A stretch of 64,000 bases of DNA from Macrotrachela quadricornifera (Eukaryota > Rotifera > Eurotatoria > Philodinida > Philodinidae): contig JAJEKB010021337.1 in NCBI GenBank assembly GCA_022393335.1, positions 841,571 through 905,570 on the forward strand. The letters are read 5' to 3'. The notes beneath the pieces were generated by a model. It made no database searches. It was not told the origin of the DNA and saw only the letters and a program-made list of their open reading frames with translations. A program made the translations under genes and the position numbers. Each line of letters opens with the position of its first letter. Position 1 is the first letter of the stretch. This document shows, in pieces, positions 34,028 through 45,089 of this stretch.

Positions 34028-35489
34028 TGTTCATCCATGTAGTTGTGTTTTCTTTGGCGAACATTACCACTTTATGTTATTACTGATGTAATGTATATAT
34101 TCTCTTCACATTTTTTTGTCTTTCTTTCTTGTGCACTACGTCATTTTTATACTTACTGTTGAAAAAATCATGCGCCATTTGGTGCTTTTTTGCTAGTTCT
34201 TTTCTTACTACTCTTAGCATCTTCCTTTTTATCTCTTTTTATATTTACTTTCTGTCTGTTGCGCTTGTCTCCTCTCTCTTTCTCTCTCTATTAACACCAA
34301 CGTGTACTAATGGCATGTGTGAATGGGCCTTTAGGCGTTAAATGTCTCAAAAACAAATATATCGAAATAGATAAAAAGAGATTCATTTTTTTATCAATGA
34401 TGAAGGTTACACGACATTTGCGCGCCCTCGTCCTTACTCAGACACACAACGCGGAAATGTCGTGTCACGAATGAATACACTTACACTGCTCATTTCAAAA
34501 AAAAGGCACGTGGGTATTTTTTCAATAACTTTTTCAAGGAACAAGATAGAGTGCTGCGATTTTCACCATTGGAAAGAGCAAATGAAAACTCATCGATTAA
34601 TACAAGACAATGACTTTTAACATAAAATTTTGAACTCTTGTGGAATAGTTGAACAGGGAAATGTATTGGCAACAAGTCTGATTTTCTGACAAGGGAATCT
34701 TCCAAAGTGTCCAACGCTGATTTCCTTCATTCACACATTGCTTGACAGAAGGCATCGAGATAGGAAAAAATTCAAAAGGATTTGGACTAACAACTCTTCC
34801 TTGAAAAGTTATGCTCAGTTTTCTATTTTTCTCGACTATAATGGCTGAAAATTAAAAATCTTACAATTCATTCAAAAAAGACCGTATAGATTTCACATTA
34901 TCAGTACTACGAGATCACACGCGTTGCTGATTGATCTGAAAATTTTATATTATTTGGTTGTTTTATTCTTGACTTTCAAAATTTTTGTTCATTATTCAAA
35001 AACAAAAACTCTTGAGCCTTAAGAAATTTGATTGTTGTTTGAGAGCTTCAAAATTAAGGAAACTCAATATTGTGTGACTTATTTCGTGGTTTATTCAAAA
35101 ATGGACGTCGTATACGATTTACCACGTAGAAATCTCTCACGTTAGAAAGATGCTTTTTTCATCAAAAATCTTTTACAAACAGAATGACAGAAAAAAAAAC
35201 TATATAAAAATTGTTTGTCCTGATTATAGTGTTAACAGAAATTAAAGAAAACAATTGAAAACAAGCTTACTATAAAGACAATATCTCAATGTTTGTGATA
35301 ACTGTCATAGAAATAGAAGAAACACATAAATTTTGAACAAAAACTACATTGTACAAATGGTGCGTTAATATCATTTGGTTGACAACAACGAGTCTCAGAA
35401 AACAAAAAACAGACTTCCTTTACATTTTGAAAGGAACCAGGATTGTTTTCAAATATCTCGACTGATACCATGCATGAACATTCTTTAGA
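34028..35489. other. Gene-free stretch
   Basis: Pyrimidine-rich at about 34130-34290. Contains the hairpin 34408-34469. Several short frames without content. Confidence 0.4.
34408..34469. repeat. Short strong hairpin
   Basis: ACACGACATTTGCGCG is mirrored by CGCGGAAATGTCGTGT, with a loop of about 25 bases between. Role unknown; not coding. Confidence 0.6.
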
Positions 35490-35962
35490 ATGAAATTTGA
35501 TGAAGACAGCTCATCAAATAGTGACGGTAGTGACACTCGTTCTGGTATAGATGGTAGTGGTAGTACTAGTAATAGTATTGATTCAGCTGCCTATAGTAAT
35601 GAAGGTGCTGACACTGGTAATTTTTGTCTCTTGTCAACACCTGTAGTTGACTACAGCTATGTTGGTTCATCATCATGTGGATGTTCTCCAATAAAACCAT
35701 CATTTCTATGACCACGAATAGTTCAAAGTTGCATTGCAGTTGCAAATTCATGGCCATGAATGATACCGAGCTCTTTGGTGAATGGAAATCTCCATTCACT
35801 CTGTGAAGGACTTCTTATCACTTCTCAACATGTTGTGATAGCAACTCATTATATTTATACCAAAACAACAAATGTAATTAAAATTTATGCTGATATACAA
35901 AATCTTTCTAATTCAAGTAAAGATCAATCTCGTAGTGTTTCTGCGATAATACATAGAGCACT
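35490..35962 (+). pseudogene. Serine protease (trypsin-like) pseudogene, N-terminal part
   Basis: One frame reads a Ser/Asp/Gly-rich leader, then CGCSPIKPSFL, a stop, PRIVQS...VANSWP, a stop, and MIPSSL...LCEGLLITSQHVVIATHYI. This is the start of a trypsin fold: the RIV[GG] activation site, NSWPW, the C-G-LI block and TAAHC. The catalytic His is kept in ATHY, but its neighbouring Cys is lost. Two TGA stops (35709 and about 35757) interrupt it, the second where Trp is expected. The frame is truncated near 35962, where the LINE-related inverted repeat begins. The Asp and Ser parts of the triad are absent. Most likely a gene broken by retroelement insertion. Confidence 0.6.
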
Positions 35963-36130
35963 ACAAAAGTTTTGCAGCCCGGCTCTTCTAAAAGCTTCAG
36001 TTTGCATTGAAGTATCTTTTTATATTGCTTAGACATATGCAGGAATATATGCAAAATTTCAGACTTCTAAGTCTTGTACTTTGCCGTAATTTACCATTTC
36101 TTTTACGTGAGTAACATTGTATTTTCTATA
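35955..36130 (-). repeat. Inverted copy of LINE 5' segment (partner 36950-37115)
   Basis: CACTACAAAAGTTTTGCAGC and CCGGCTCTTC, as well as a TTTCAGACTT / AAGTCTTGTA block, occur inverted at 36950-37115, where they belong to the LINE copy on the plus strand. The two arms enclose about 820 bp of LINE-related repeats. Confidence 0.75.
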
Positions 36131-36219
36131 CGCTACATAACGGATGGCTTATAATAAATGACAGAACTTTGAATTTCATATTTTGATTCTTAAAAACATT
36201 TTATGAAAATAAAAACAAA

Positions 36220-36870
36220 ATATACCAGAAGATGCAGCGTGAAAAGCTCTACAATCTACAATATAAAGCTTATGCTCATTGCGTATTTTTTCTCTGAAAA
36301 TAAACAATATTCTGAGTGACCAATTCTCGACGCTACAACGGGTAGTTTAGAGAATTTTGATTTTACTTTCAAAACAAAAAGGGCACAATTAAAATAAAAC
36401 TGTTATTTGTAAATTGTAGAGTTTTTCACGCTGCATCTTATGGTGTATTTAATTTTTTTTTACATAAAACGTATCAGGTGAAAAATAAGAAAAAAATACG
36501 TTCGTCGCATATGAAAAAGAAATACTTTTTGCAACATCGAATTTTGATCGTTCAGAATTTTGTCAATTTTCATAGTAGAAAAATGCGACTATGAAATTAG
36601 TTGTTTTTTGTAATTTGTAGAGCTTTTCACGCTGCATCTTATGATATGTTTTGTTCTTTGTTTAATAGAGGATATCAGCCAATTCAAATATGGAATAAGA
36701 AAAAAACAAAATTCATCTTTTACTAAAAGAATATTGTTTTTGCAGAGTCAGAATTTGATCACTGAGAAGTTTATCGATTTTTTGACACAGAAAATGCAAC
36801 TGTAAAGTTAGTTGTTCGACGTAAATTATGTAGCTTTTCAAGCTGCATCTTTTCATATATTTTGATTTTT
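36220..36870. repeat. About 200-bp monomers, three direct and one inverted
   Basis: A block TTGTAGAG[CT]TTTTCACGCTG followed by CATCTTATG recurs at about 36415, 36617 and 36830 in direct orientation, and once inverted at about 36230. Spacing is about 200-215 bp. Arrays of 5' monomers are known from LINE promoters; here they lie just upstream of the LINE coding region. Confidence 0.65.
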
Positions 36871-36949
36871 TAACGAATCGTATTTAAGAATCAAAAAATG
36901 AAATGCAAAGTTCTCCTATTCATGATGGATCATCCATTAGCAGGTTGCG

Positions 36950-39925
36950 TGCATCTACCATAAAAGCAATGACAGACTGCAGCGAACTACAAGACTTACA
37001 AGTCTGAAACTTTGCATGTAATCCGAAATATGTGTGAACATTATAACAAAATACGTAAACTAAATCTGCAGCTTTTGGAAGAGCCGGGCTGCAAAACTTT
37101 TGTAGTGTCGCATGTAAAAAGTAGAAGAAAAATAATTCAGAATAAAATTATCAAACTGGACAAGAAAAAACTCAAGAACGAGGAACTTATTAAGACATTT
37201 CAAAGTAAATTGGGTAAACGGACAACAAGTACAACTACTACAAGTTCAAATTTTGATCAAAAATACAACGAATTTGTGTATCAAATCAAAAAGCTAATCG
37301 AAACAATTTTTGGTCAAAACAACAATTACAAAAAACAAAAAGAACGGATTACAGATGAAATACTACACATAATAGATAAGAAAGCAGAAGCCTTTCTTCA
37401 ATGGCAAAATTACCGTCAAACGAGACATGGAAGAAAATATTATGAACAATACCAACGATTAAGAAGCTTGACCAAGAAGAAAATAAAGGTGAGATAAATG
37501 GAATACTGGGATGAACTCAGTGAAGAAATTGAAAACTCAATTAAACAGCATGATTCATCAACAGCATTTGCTACGGTTAGAAGGCTCAAAGGTGGCAGAA
37601 CAAATGTAGAAAATTTACCAACACAAGACAAAGAAGGCAACACCCTGAACAATTCAAGAGACAGAATGGTACGATGGAAAGAACACTTCTCAGAATTGCT
37701 CAATGTACATTCGAATATTGATCAATCAATACTACGAAATATGACTCCACCAACAATGCCTGTTGCGGAACAAATTCGACAAGACAAGGTGCCATCATTA
37801 AACGAGGTGAAAGAAGCTATCAATAAAATGAAGGGTGGTAAAGCGCCTGGTATTGATGGTGTACCGGTGGATCTCTTGAAAGCTGGTGGTGAACCAATTT
37901 CAATATAGCTACATGAAATAATCGTCGAGATATGGGAAAAGGAAGAAATGGTTGAAGATTGGACGACTGCAACATTAATACGTATTTACAAAACAAAAGT
38001 GACAAGAAAATATGTGATATTTATAGAGGCATATCTCTTCTGGTGGCGGCAAGCAAGGTGTTTTCGCGAATCATACTCAATCGGGTGCAAGATCTCATTG
38101 ATAAACAACTTTTGGAACAACAAGGGGGATTTTGTAGGAATCAACCGACAATAGATCAAATCTTCATACTGAAGATGATTATGGATAGATCTCAAGAATA
38201 TAATAAACCACTTCATATGTGCTTTATTGATATTCAAAAAGCATATGATTCTGTCAATCGCGATCTGCTATGGCAAATATGTACATACTATGGTGTTGGG
38301 GATAAACTTATTCGAATGTTCAAATTGATGTATAAAAACACAAAAGCAAAAGTGCGAATTAATAGTGAAATGTCAGACGAATTTAGTATTGAAACTGGTA
38401 TCATGCAAGGTGGTATTCCTTCACCTATACTTTTTAATATTTTCTTCGATTTCATTATGCGACAAATCATGAAAGAGCTGGGTGATATTGGTGTTAAAGT
38501 GGCGTATGGTAGTAACGATTTCTTTCACACTGATCTTGATAAATACAAGCAACTCAATATACTAACCCTATTGTATGCTGATGATGTAGCGGTGATGTGC
38601 GACAATAACACAGATCTCGAACATTTTATCAAAACTTTCGAAAATATAACTCAAAAATTTGATCTATCCATGAATGTAAAGAAAACATGTATCATGTCAC
38701 TTATACAATTACTAGAAGATTCGGCTCGACGAACTAACAAAAGTCAACAAGTTACTATAAGAAACAACAACATTTCAATACGAAATCAAATGATTGAAAA
38801 CGTTGAAGAGTTTTCATATCTTGGATACCATGTTACAAAAGATCAGACAATGGAAAAAGAAATTGAAACAAGAACAACAAAAGCGGCAAGAGCTTTTTAT
38901 ATGTTACGTCACACAATATGATCCAGAAAAACAATTTCCATTCAAGCGAAACTAAGAATATTTCGGGCCTGTGTCATTCCAGTCTTAGTGTATGTTAGTG
39001 AGATTTGGACCTTAACAATGGTACAAGAAAGACGTCTTATGGCTTTTTATCACAGATGTCTACGCACAATTATTGGTGTCAATATGGGTGATAAAATGTC
39101 TAATGATCAATTGTTGAAGTTAACTGGATAACCATCTCTCAACGAAATCCTGTGACGAAATCGATTACGGTGGTTTGGCCATGTAAACAGGTCAATGACC
39201 ACTGAAAATGAATCATTAATAATGAAAAAGGTCATGTTCAGCTACTATCCACATGCCAAACGACCTCGAAATCATGGTATTCGAAAAAGATGGGAAGATA
39301 AGATTTTAGATGATATGGGAAAGTTAGAAATTCGAAATTGGCGACGGCAAACATTAGATCGGAAACAATGACGTCAATTGATCAACAAGAACACACATTA
39401 TCGACCAGCATCATCAAATATCATAAATGTGGTACAACAGCTAAAGCAACAAGCACTAGTAAGAAGACAAGCTATGACGGCAAAAGTAACTTGTGAACAA
39501 CGTAAGGTAGTAGAAGTGATTTCTCGTAATGTAAATGGTACGTATACTTGTCCAGTCTGCAACAAAATGTTCAAGCCACAGGGAATTACCAAACATGTCA
39601 AGTCGTGCTCAAGAGCATGGTGTTACCAAAACAATATCAAGTAAGCAAGCGAGCTACATATTTTTTATCTAAAACGAAGAAGCTACGTCTCGTGTAGAAT
39701 GCGCGCTATGATGGATATCACCGAAACCAAGTGGACTCCAAATGGAGGTGCTATCCGGAACAACAGCCAAAGTGTACGAGATCATCGACGATTCAAGCAT
39801 AACATTCACTGGATGAATGAAATCGTGTTCGTAATGGTACACAAAGACTTTTCGCTTTTTTCCTTCTACTTTCCTCTTTTTTGTAACTCATTTGATTGTC
39901 ACCCCACACCGGAAGGTAAGGGTAT

Positions 39926-39956
<31 letters not shown>
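36950..39956 (+). mobile_element. Decayed non-LTR retrotransposon (RTE-like LINE), with TAAA tail
   Basis: Coding fragments in order: 37012-37497 (Lys-rich linker ending in an in-frame TAA), 37498-37908 (GKAPGIDGVPVDLLKAGG, start of the reverse transcriptase, ending in TAG), then after a frameshift near 37990 the frame 37959-38921. Past a further stop at 38919 the C-terminal region has RLRWFGHVNR and a CCHC finger (CPVCNKMF...HVKSC) ending at 39644. The 3' end is a (TAAA)n run at 39928-39955, as in target-primed LINE insertions. The apurinic endonuclease region is missing, so the copy is 5'-truncated. Stops and the frameshift make it dead. Confidence 0.85.
37959..38921 (+). pseudogene. Reverse transcriptase core of the LINE
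   Basis: 320 residues containing the RT finger/palm blocks: YRGISLLVAASKVFSRIILN, QGGF, CFIDIQKAYDSVN (first catalytic Asp), MQGGIPSPILFN and LYADDVAV (the YxDD catalytic pair), then YLGYHVTK. The core motifs are intact, but the frame is severed from its upstream part by a frameshift and ends at TGA. This leaves the thumb and zinc finger in a separate, stop-containing stretch. Confidence 0.85.
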
Positions 39957-40289
39957 TAGGACATGAGGGTCTAGGAGTAACCTCATACTAATATTGATAT
40001 GTAGCTTGCCAAAGTAAATAGTAAATAATTATTCACTTTACTTTAGTAAAGTAGAAGTAAAGTGTCACCCCTAGGTCCAATTAGATTCCAAGGAAGCTTA
40101 TCTTCATTGTTATGCATTTGATGAATAGGGTTCTATGGCCATTTTGGTAGAGCATGTTAAGACGAACAAAAATCCCCGTAGACAACAATATTGTGTCTGT
40201 GGTGCATAAGCAAGAAAAACGGCCCAGAAATCTCATTGGTTTAGAAGAGACCCATCAGACTTGGACAGAAACAAGTGGAGCAAGTAGAT
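39957..40289. other. Short intergenic stretch with small palindromes
   Basis: An AT-rich palindrome containing ACTTTACTTTAGTAAAGT lies near 40035-40060. No gene. Confidence 0.4.
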
Positions 40290-40331
40290 TTATATCAAGT
40301 ACAAGTACTTGTACTTGATGTACTTGTACTT
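40288..40331. repeat. GTACTTGTACTTG palindromic simple repeat
   Basis: CAAGTACAAGTACTTGTACTTG-type sequence, self-complementary, at the 3' break of the disrupted gene. Confidence 0.6.
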
Positions 40332-41099
40332 GTTCCACCTCTGAGTGAGACATGTACTATCATCTTCAGGATTTTTTAGTTGAGAAAGATAATGATGAAA
40401 ATTATTCAAATGATGATAAAATATTTGTTTACCAATGCCAATAACAATTTGATAAGATTGAGCTGTTTTTAGAGCATTTTCAAGTGATAATCGACTACAT
40501 TGAAAAATTCCTGTTAAAAAATAACAGGTACGAACGAAGGAAATCCGTGCAGGAAGACTTGCTTTTGATGAGTTTTTCAAATATGTTGCATACCATTCTG
40601 ATAATACACATGAGAATACAGATTGACGAAGTGATTGAAGTACTTCAGTCGTTAACTTATCATGTCAATGAACGAAATGAGCCATTGCTTCGAGCCATGT
40701 ACATACAATGAGTACTTCTTTACGATCATGAAACGTATCGTTCAAGAGAAGTTTATTGACAATATTGACAAGGATTTGGAGAATTTTTTCATCGAATAAA
40801 AGTTGATTTTGAAGACGAATTCTTGTCGAGTCGTTCGTATTCGTAATCACGATACGTTGATTAAATAACCCTATCTGTTCGTTAAATCTAAAGCAATGTT
40901 GATCAGCTTGAACGAGAGTTGCTAAATGTTGACTTGTCATTTGTTCAATTGAAATCAGTATAGATATAGTAGAATCAGATGAATTGAGAACTTCATCAAC
41001 CTTCAAAGACGATAATTTGTTCGCTGCTTCACCAAATTTATTTTCTTTAACAAGTTGATTAATATGAAGAATTTGTTCACGCATATTGCTGCCATTCAT
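40290..41099 (-). pseudogene. Disrupted gene, helical protein, family not recognised
   Basis: From ATG 41099 a 144-residue helix-rich frame (REQILHINQLVKENKFGEAA) runs to TGA at 40665. The same frame continues beyond the stop (KLTTEVLQSLRQSVFSCVLSEWYATYL ... YQIVIGIGKQIFYHHLNN) to about 40330. It then ends in a palindromic GTACTTGTACTTG simple repeat. Reading through one TGA gives a smooth protein-like sequence of about 260 residues, so a single nonsense mutation plus 3' truncation is likely. The helical pattern resembles vesicle-tether or scaffold subunits, but this is not an identification. An intron at the TGA is possible, though no clear splice sites flank it. Confidence 0.5.
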
Positions 41100-41864
41100 T
41101 TTATTTTACGAAGTAGAAATCAAAAGAAATCATAGATGTACACGACAAAAAATTTCTTTGGTTACTATGAAAAAAAACGTGGCTATCAGAAGAACATGCA
41201 TAATTCGACATGAAGAAAGAATTTTTAAACAGAAGATCAGTGAACGTGGGAGAATAGTTTAAACATATGAAAGAACGTAAAAGGTATTTCGTTAGTAGAA
41301 AATATAATCAATAGAAAAGACTTATTAACACACATCTCTCATATATACTGAAAGATAATTTTCCGTAGTTTCTTTTTAATTGATTAAATTGACTTTATTC
41401 TTCGTTGCTAAGATATATTATTCAATGGCTTCCACCTTCACGTCTGTAACGTCGTCCATAAAGGGAACTATCGATGGGAAGAAGAAGAGGAGACATTGAA
41501 TGTTGATTTAAAATTGACGCTTTTTATTTTCTGCAAACATATATATGTAATCAAAATTCATGAGAGTCGAAAGGGCAACAGAACGAAAAATACCGTCTAT
41601 TTTTTATTACTTTTTTCCTTCTTAAAAAGAAGAAAGTTTGAGAGTGAGATGTATTTGGTGGAACTTTCCAAACAAAAATGAAGGTAATGGGAAAGATTTT
41701 TTCAAAACACATTATATAAGTTAACATTATTTATACTTCATCTGAAAAGAATTTGTTTTTTTCATTTTACTCTTTTGATGTCATTGATTGTTTTTTATGC
41801 TTGCAATCATTTGCTTTTTGTGTGATAATCTATAAAATTCACTAATCTATCGTCACTTTCTAGA
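41100..41864. other. Divergent intergenic region
   Basis: Lies between the disrupted gene (-) and the tetraspan gene (+). AT-rich, no other gene. Confidence 0.45.
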
Positions 41865-42456
41865 ATGTGTCAGTCTGTTTCACATAGAGAACGCGAATGC
41901 CCTTATGTCCGTTTGATGAGCATCATCTGCACGACAATTTTATCCATCCCTTTTTTGATCTTGATGATTTTCAGCCACGTTCAAATGAATCAATGTCCAG
42001 ATGCTCCTCGATTACCTATTTGGCTATTCGTCTTTGGCGCTATGGGATTTGGCACTGGCTGTATATTAATATGCATGGTGAGCTATCTATAAATATTGTG
42101 AGCCTATTTTTCCGAGATGGTCACTAATTCTTCTTTATAGATGTTGGTTTCGTTTTGCACTGATAGCGAGGATTGTATCTGTAAAATTCTGGGTACAGTT
42201 ATTTTCGCGTCCATTGTTATGGTTCTCTGGGGCATTTACGTATGGTTATAGAATACAGGAGATATTATTTATATTAATAGTATTTCTTCTTAAATTCTAG
42301 GGATACCTATCGTCTCCTCCTTCAAATGATTCTATCAAATGCAACAAACTCATGCTCGAACTGTTTAATACTATAGTATATCCGTTTGATTTCATCGTTA
42401 TTTGTTGTATAGTAGGCGTATTAGGTTGTGTTAGGAGACACAATACTAACACATAA
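41865..42456 (+). CDS. Small tetraspan membrane protein, TMEM272-like (3 exons)
   Basis: Exons 41865-42077, 42141-42239 and 42301-42456 join in phase 0 across introns of 63 and 61 bp (donors gtgagc and gtatgg, acceptors tatag and tctag), giving 155 residues. Four hydrophobic segments are seen: IICTTILSIPFLILMIF, LPIWLFVFGAMGFGTGCILI, ILGTVIFASIVMVLWGIY and FIVICCIVGVLGC. The loop after the first segment, NQCPDAPRLPIWLFVFG, matches the C-P-x-x-x-x-[IL]P[IW][YW]L block of TMEM272-like proteins, which are widespread and expanded in aquatic invertebrates. Function of the family is unknown. Plasma or internal membrane location is inferred. No defect seen. Confidence 0.75.
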
Positions 42457-42513
42457 AACTGTATGGCCAACTGTAGCTGAACTTGTATTCGTACTATTTG
42501 AGGGTGAGGGTGA

Positions 42514-42573
42514 GTCAAAGCAAACCATGACGCGTTTCGTCCTTGCTTAAGGGACTCTTCAGATGGTTTTGAC
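42514..42573 (-). ncRNA. Hammerhead ribozyme A (type I, short stem III)
   Basis: On the minus strand the core CTGAAGA (42562-42556) is followed by a stem II GTCC/GGAC closed by CTTAAGCAA, then GAAAC (42538-42534). A minimal stem III of ACGCGT leads to the cleavage triplet GTC (predicted cut between 42529 and 42528). Stem I is formed by AAACCAT and ATGGTTT, extended by GTCA/TGAC past a small internal loop. All conserved core bases are present. Very short stem III is typical of hammerheads in Penelope-like elements and retrozymes, which cleave best as dimers. Confidence 0.82.
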
Positions 42574-42664
42574 TTTGTAATAATTATATGATTTAAAGTA
42601 AAATCACAAATATACTACATGATCTACAAATTTCGACGACCGAAGTCGTTATATAATAGATAAT

Positions 42665-42732
42665 AATTCTAAGCTACTTACGACGATCGTTTCGGCCTTG
42701 CTTAAGGGCCATCGTCAGGTAAACTTAGAATT
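42665..42732 (-). ncRNA. Hammerhead ribozyme B (type I, short stem III)
   Basis: Minus strand: core CTGACGA (42718-42712), stem II GGCC/GGCC with the same CTTAAGCAA loop as copy A and one extra T at its base, then GAAAC (42693-42689). The stem III palindrome ACGATCGT is followed by the triplet GTC (predicted cut between 42682 and 42681). Stem I pairs AATTCTAAG with CTTAGAATT and TTAC with GTAA. The cut sites of B and A are 153 nt apart. Stem I and III sequences differ between A and B while the pairing is kept, which is compensatory evidence for structure. Confidence 0.82.
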
Positions 42733-42996
42733 AATTTCTGCATAGTGACTAAAATCTCAAATTCAATAGAAACGTATGAAGTTTTGTGTAACGGAAATGT
42801 GAGAGAAATGCGAGCTTTAGAGTTTTGTTTATACCTATTTGCATTTTTAATTAGGGAGTAATATTTTAGAAAGAAAAGAAGGATTTCGATTGAATTAGTT
42901 TTACTATTTTATTCGTTTATTAAATTATACAATTAAAATGCTATAACAATAAAGGCACGCTTCTTTTTTTCCTAATATTTGAATAGTTGTTGTTAA
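42733..42996. other. Spacer between ribozymes and Penelope-like ORF
   Basis: Under 300 bp of AT-rich sequence, probably the 3' untranslated part of the Penelope-like element. Confidence 0.4.
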
Positions 42997-43556
42997 TTAT
43001 GATTCCATTTTGGTTAACATTTCTTTGGAAGTTTTCTTTTGAATGAAGAAATCTTCAAGAGTACGATTGGTTGTACCGATTAATTGAAGTTTAACATTTT
43101 TAACGTTTGAACCTGGAAAGGCATAATATTCTGTCCACCATTTTAAGAATTCTTTTCGTATGTTTGTAGACTGCCCACTGTCAAATAAATATTTTGGAAA
43201 CATCAATTTATCATTCCATATTTTCTGTTGTAAAACGAATGGTTTTTCAATTGAATTTTCAGTCATTTTGTTAAGTTGATTTCCACGTCGTGTATGTTGT
43301 TGTAATAATCGTTGATGTAGATTATGATAAGTATGTTCATTGATTAGTTTAAATTTTGAGATGTCATTATTTGAACGAAATAATCGATGAAATTGTTTTG
43401 TAATAAAATTTGGTGGATAACCATTAAATAATAACGATTCCTCAATATGAGAACGTTCACTATTAAAATCATGTATATTTGAACGCATACGAATAGCACG
43501 TAATAGAGCACCATATGGTATATTACGGTGTATATGACGTGGATTCAAGGGGGAAA
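42997..43556 (-). pseudogene. Penelope/Athena-like retroelement, C-terminal fragment
   Basis: Minus-strand frame with NPRHIHRNIPYGALLRAIR, then SLLFNGYPPNFITKQFHRLF. This is the characteristic thumb-side block after the reverse-transcriptase palm of Penelope-like elements (HPRH...NIPY...LRR...L..RGY...FI..QF). It ends FLKWWTEYYAFPGSNVKNV...TNRTLEDFFIQKK and a stop. No GIY-YIG endonuclease follows, as in the endonuclease-less Athena group of bdelloids. The palm is missing: at 43547 the sequence runs into the foldback element. The frame itself has no stop. The hammerheads at 42514-42732 lie just downstream on the same strand, where the element's terminal repeat would be. Confidence 0.75.
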
Positions 43557-43569
43557 AGACTAATCGGAA

Positions 43570-43715
43570 TGGCTGCGAATGTTGGGAATGGATGGGAATG
43601 GGTGCGAATGGATGAGAATGGGTGCGAATGGATGAGAATGGGTGCGAATGGGTGCGAATGGATGAGAATGGGTGTGAATGAATGCGAATGGATGGGAATG
43701 GATAGGAATACATCG
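43570..43715 (+). repeat. GAATGGGTGC-type short tandem repeat
   Basis: Tandem units alternate GAATGGGTGC and GAATGGATGA. It produces the long artificial Ser-His-Pro-rich reading frames seen on both strands here. Confidence 0.85.
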
Positions 43716-43734
43716 GAATAGAAATGCACTAGTT

Positions 43735-43940
43735 CCATTTCAGAACGGATAGACTGGACCCTCACATGCTATTATTTAGAGATATCTTGGAATCGTCACT
43801 GCCTACTCTTTGGAGACGCCTGTATGCCATCATATGCTATTATTTAGAAGTATATTTAGATCCTCATTGGCTATTGTTTGGAGGTACCCTTAGGTCATCA
43901 AGTTTTATTATTTAGAGGCATCTTTGGGCCTCCATATGCC
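43735..43940 (+). repeat. 34-bp minisatellite, left copy
   Basis: About six units around CATATGCTATTATTTAGAGG, spaced 34-35 bp. Confidence 0.7.
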
Positions 43941-44829
43941 ACTGTATGACTGTATTCTGCGATTCTTATGTCTTATCAATATCCATCCACAGAATATTAA
44001 TCTACTATATAACAGTAGTCCACACGGAACAGAAGCACAGTCCCAAGGCTGTCGATTTTCGAATACATTAGGAGTCGAGCTACCCAAAATGAATGCAGAA
44101 CAGATGCTTTCAGAAACTAATAAATCCACTCATTGCTTCTTGACATTTAATTATAGATCACCTTTATGTTTCAGTTGGTTTGCTTCTTATACGTTTTCTT
44201 TCAACAGAAAAATCACAAACACTATTGCCTTTTGAATGCGGGAAAATATATATGAATCCATATTAATATAACATAGTTTTGTCAGAGGTATTGAAAAGAT
44301 TCAACGTTTGGAACAACACCGATCTGTTAGATTTTTGCTTGCGAGGAAATGATGTGCAGGTCATAAACCTAATGATGCAAACGTATACTAAATTTTGTGG
44401 CAATAAGCATAGACGTTTCACTGAAAAATATAGTTTTCTGAAACTGAAGTATAACTGATATCTATCATGCAGGAGTTCATCGTAGCTGCATCGGAATGCC
44501 AGTGTAGAATTCTACGATATAAACTATAATAGTCAGCAGTTTGACCTATCTATCTCTCTAAAATGCAGGATCCTTGGTTTATAGTTAACGGATCACTGCA
44601 TATTCCTCTCGCAGAACATAAAATATATCCGTTTTCGTATTGGAACTGTGTATAGATTCTAAGATTCTTTTATTTGTGCATTAATTGAATTTTAATGGCA
44701 GCATGAAAAACAAGTGCCGCAAAAAGAGCATACGCGCAAACTTATAACTTTCACAATAAAAGAAAACTTCACCCCGCTTTTCTTGTAGAGCGACGGATGA
44801 CGAAAGGGTTAACGCAGCATCGAGACCCA
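43941..44829. other. Interior of foldback element, no gene
   Basis: Contains a 103-residue frame at 43924-44235 without recognisable content. Confidence 0.35.
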
Positions 44830-45030
44830 AGGGCACTTTCCGATAATAGTACATGATGAGCCAAGAGTGTCTCTAAATAATAGAACATGAGGACCTTAGA
44901 ATACCATCAAACAGTAGCACATGAGGATTTGAGAGTGTCTCTAAATAGTACGCTATGAGGACACAAGAGAATATCTAAATAATAGCATACGAGAATCCCA
45001 AGGTATCTTTCAATAGTAATTCATGAGGCC
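44830..45030 (-). repeat. 34-bp minisatellite, right copy (inverted)
   Basis: Units around TCTCTAAATAATAGCATATG, inverse of the left array, same 34-bp period. A further inverted stretch lies at 45595-45735. Confidence 0.7.
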
Positions 45031-45089
45031 TCAGTCTACTGGAACGGGTGCATCCTAATGAGTACCTAAGGATACATATAACCACTAGT

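Noticed and set aside
34129..34341. Hydrophobic 70-residue plus-strand frame
   Set aside because: Arises from a pyrimidine-rich tract, which reads as Leu/Phe/Ser in any frame; no supporting signals.
43515..43765. Long overlapping reading frames rich in Ser-His-Pro and Gly-Asn-Glu
   Set aside because: They are translations of the GAATGGGTGC tandem repeat and are open in several frames for that reason alone.
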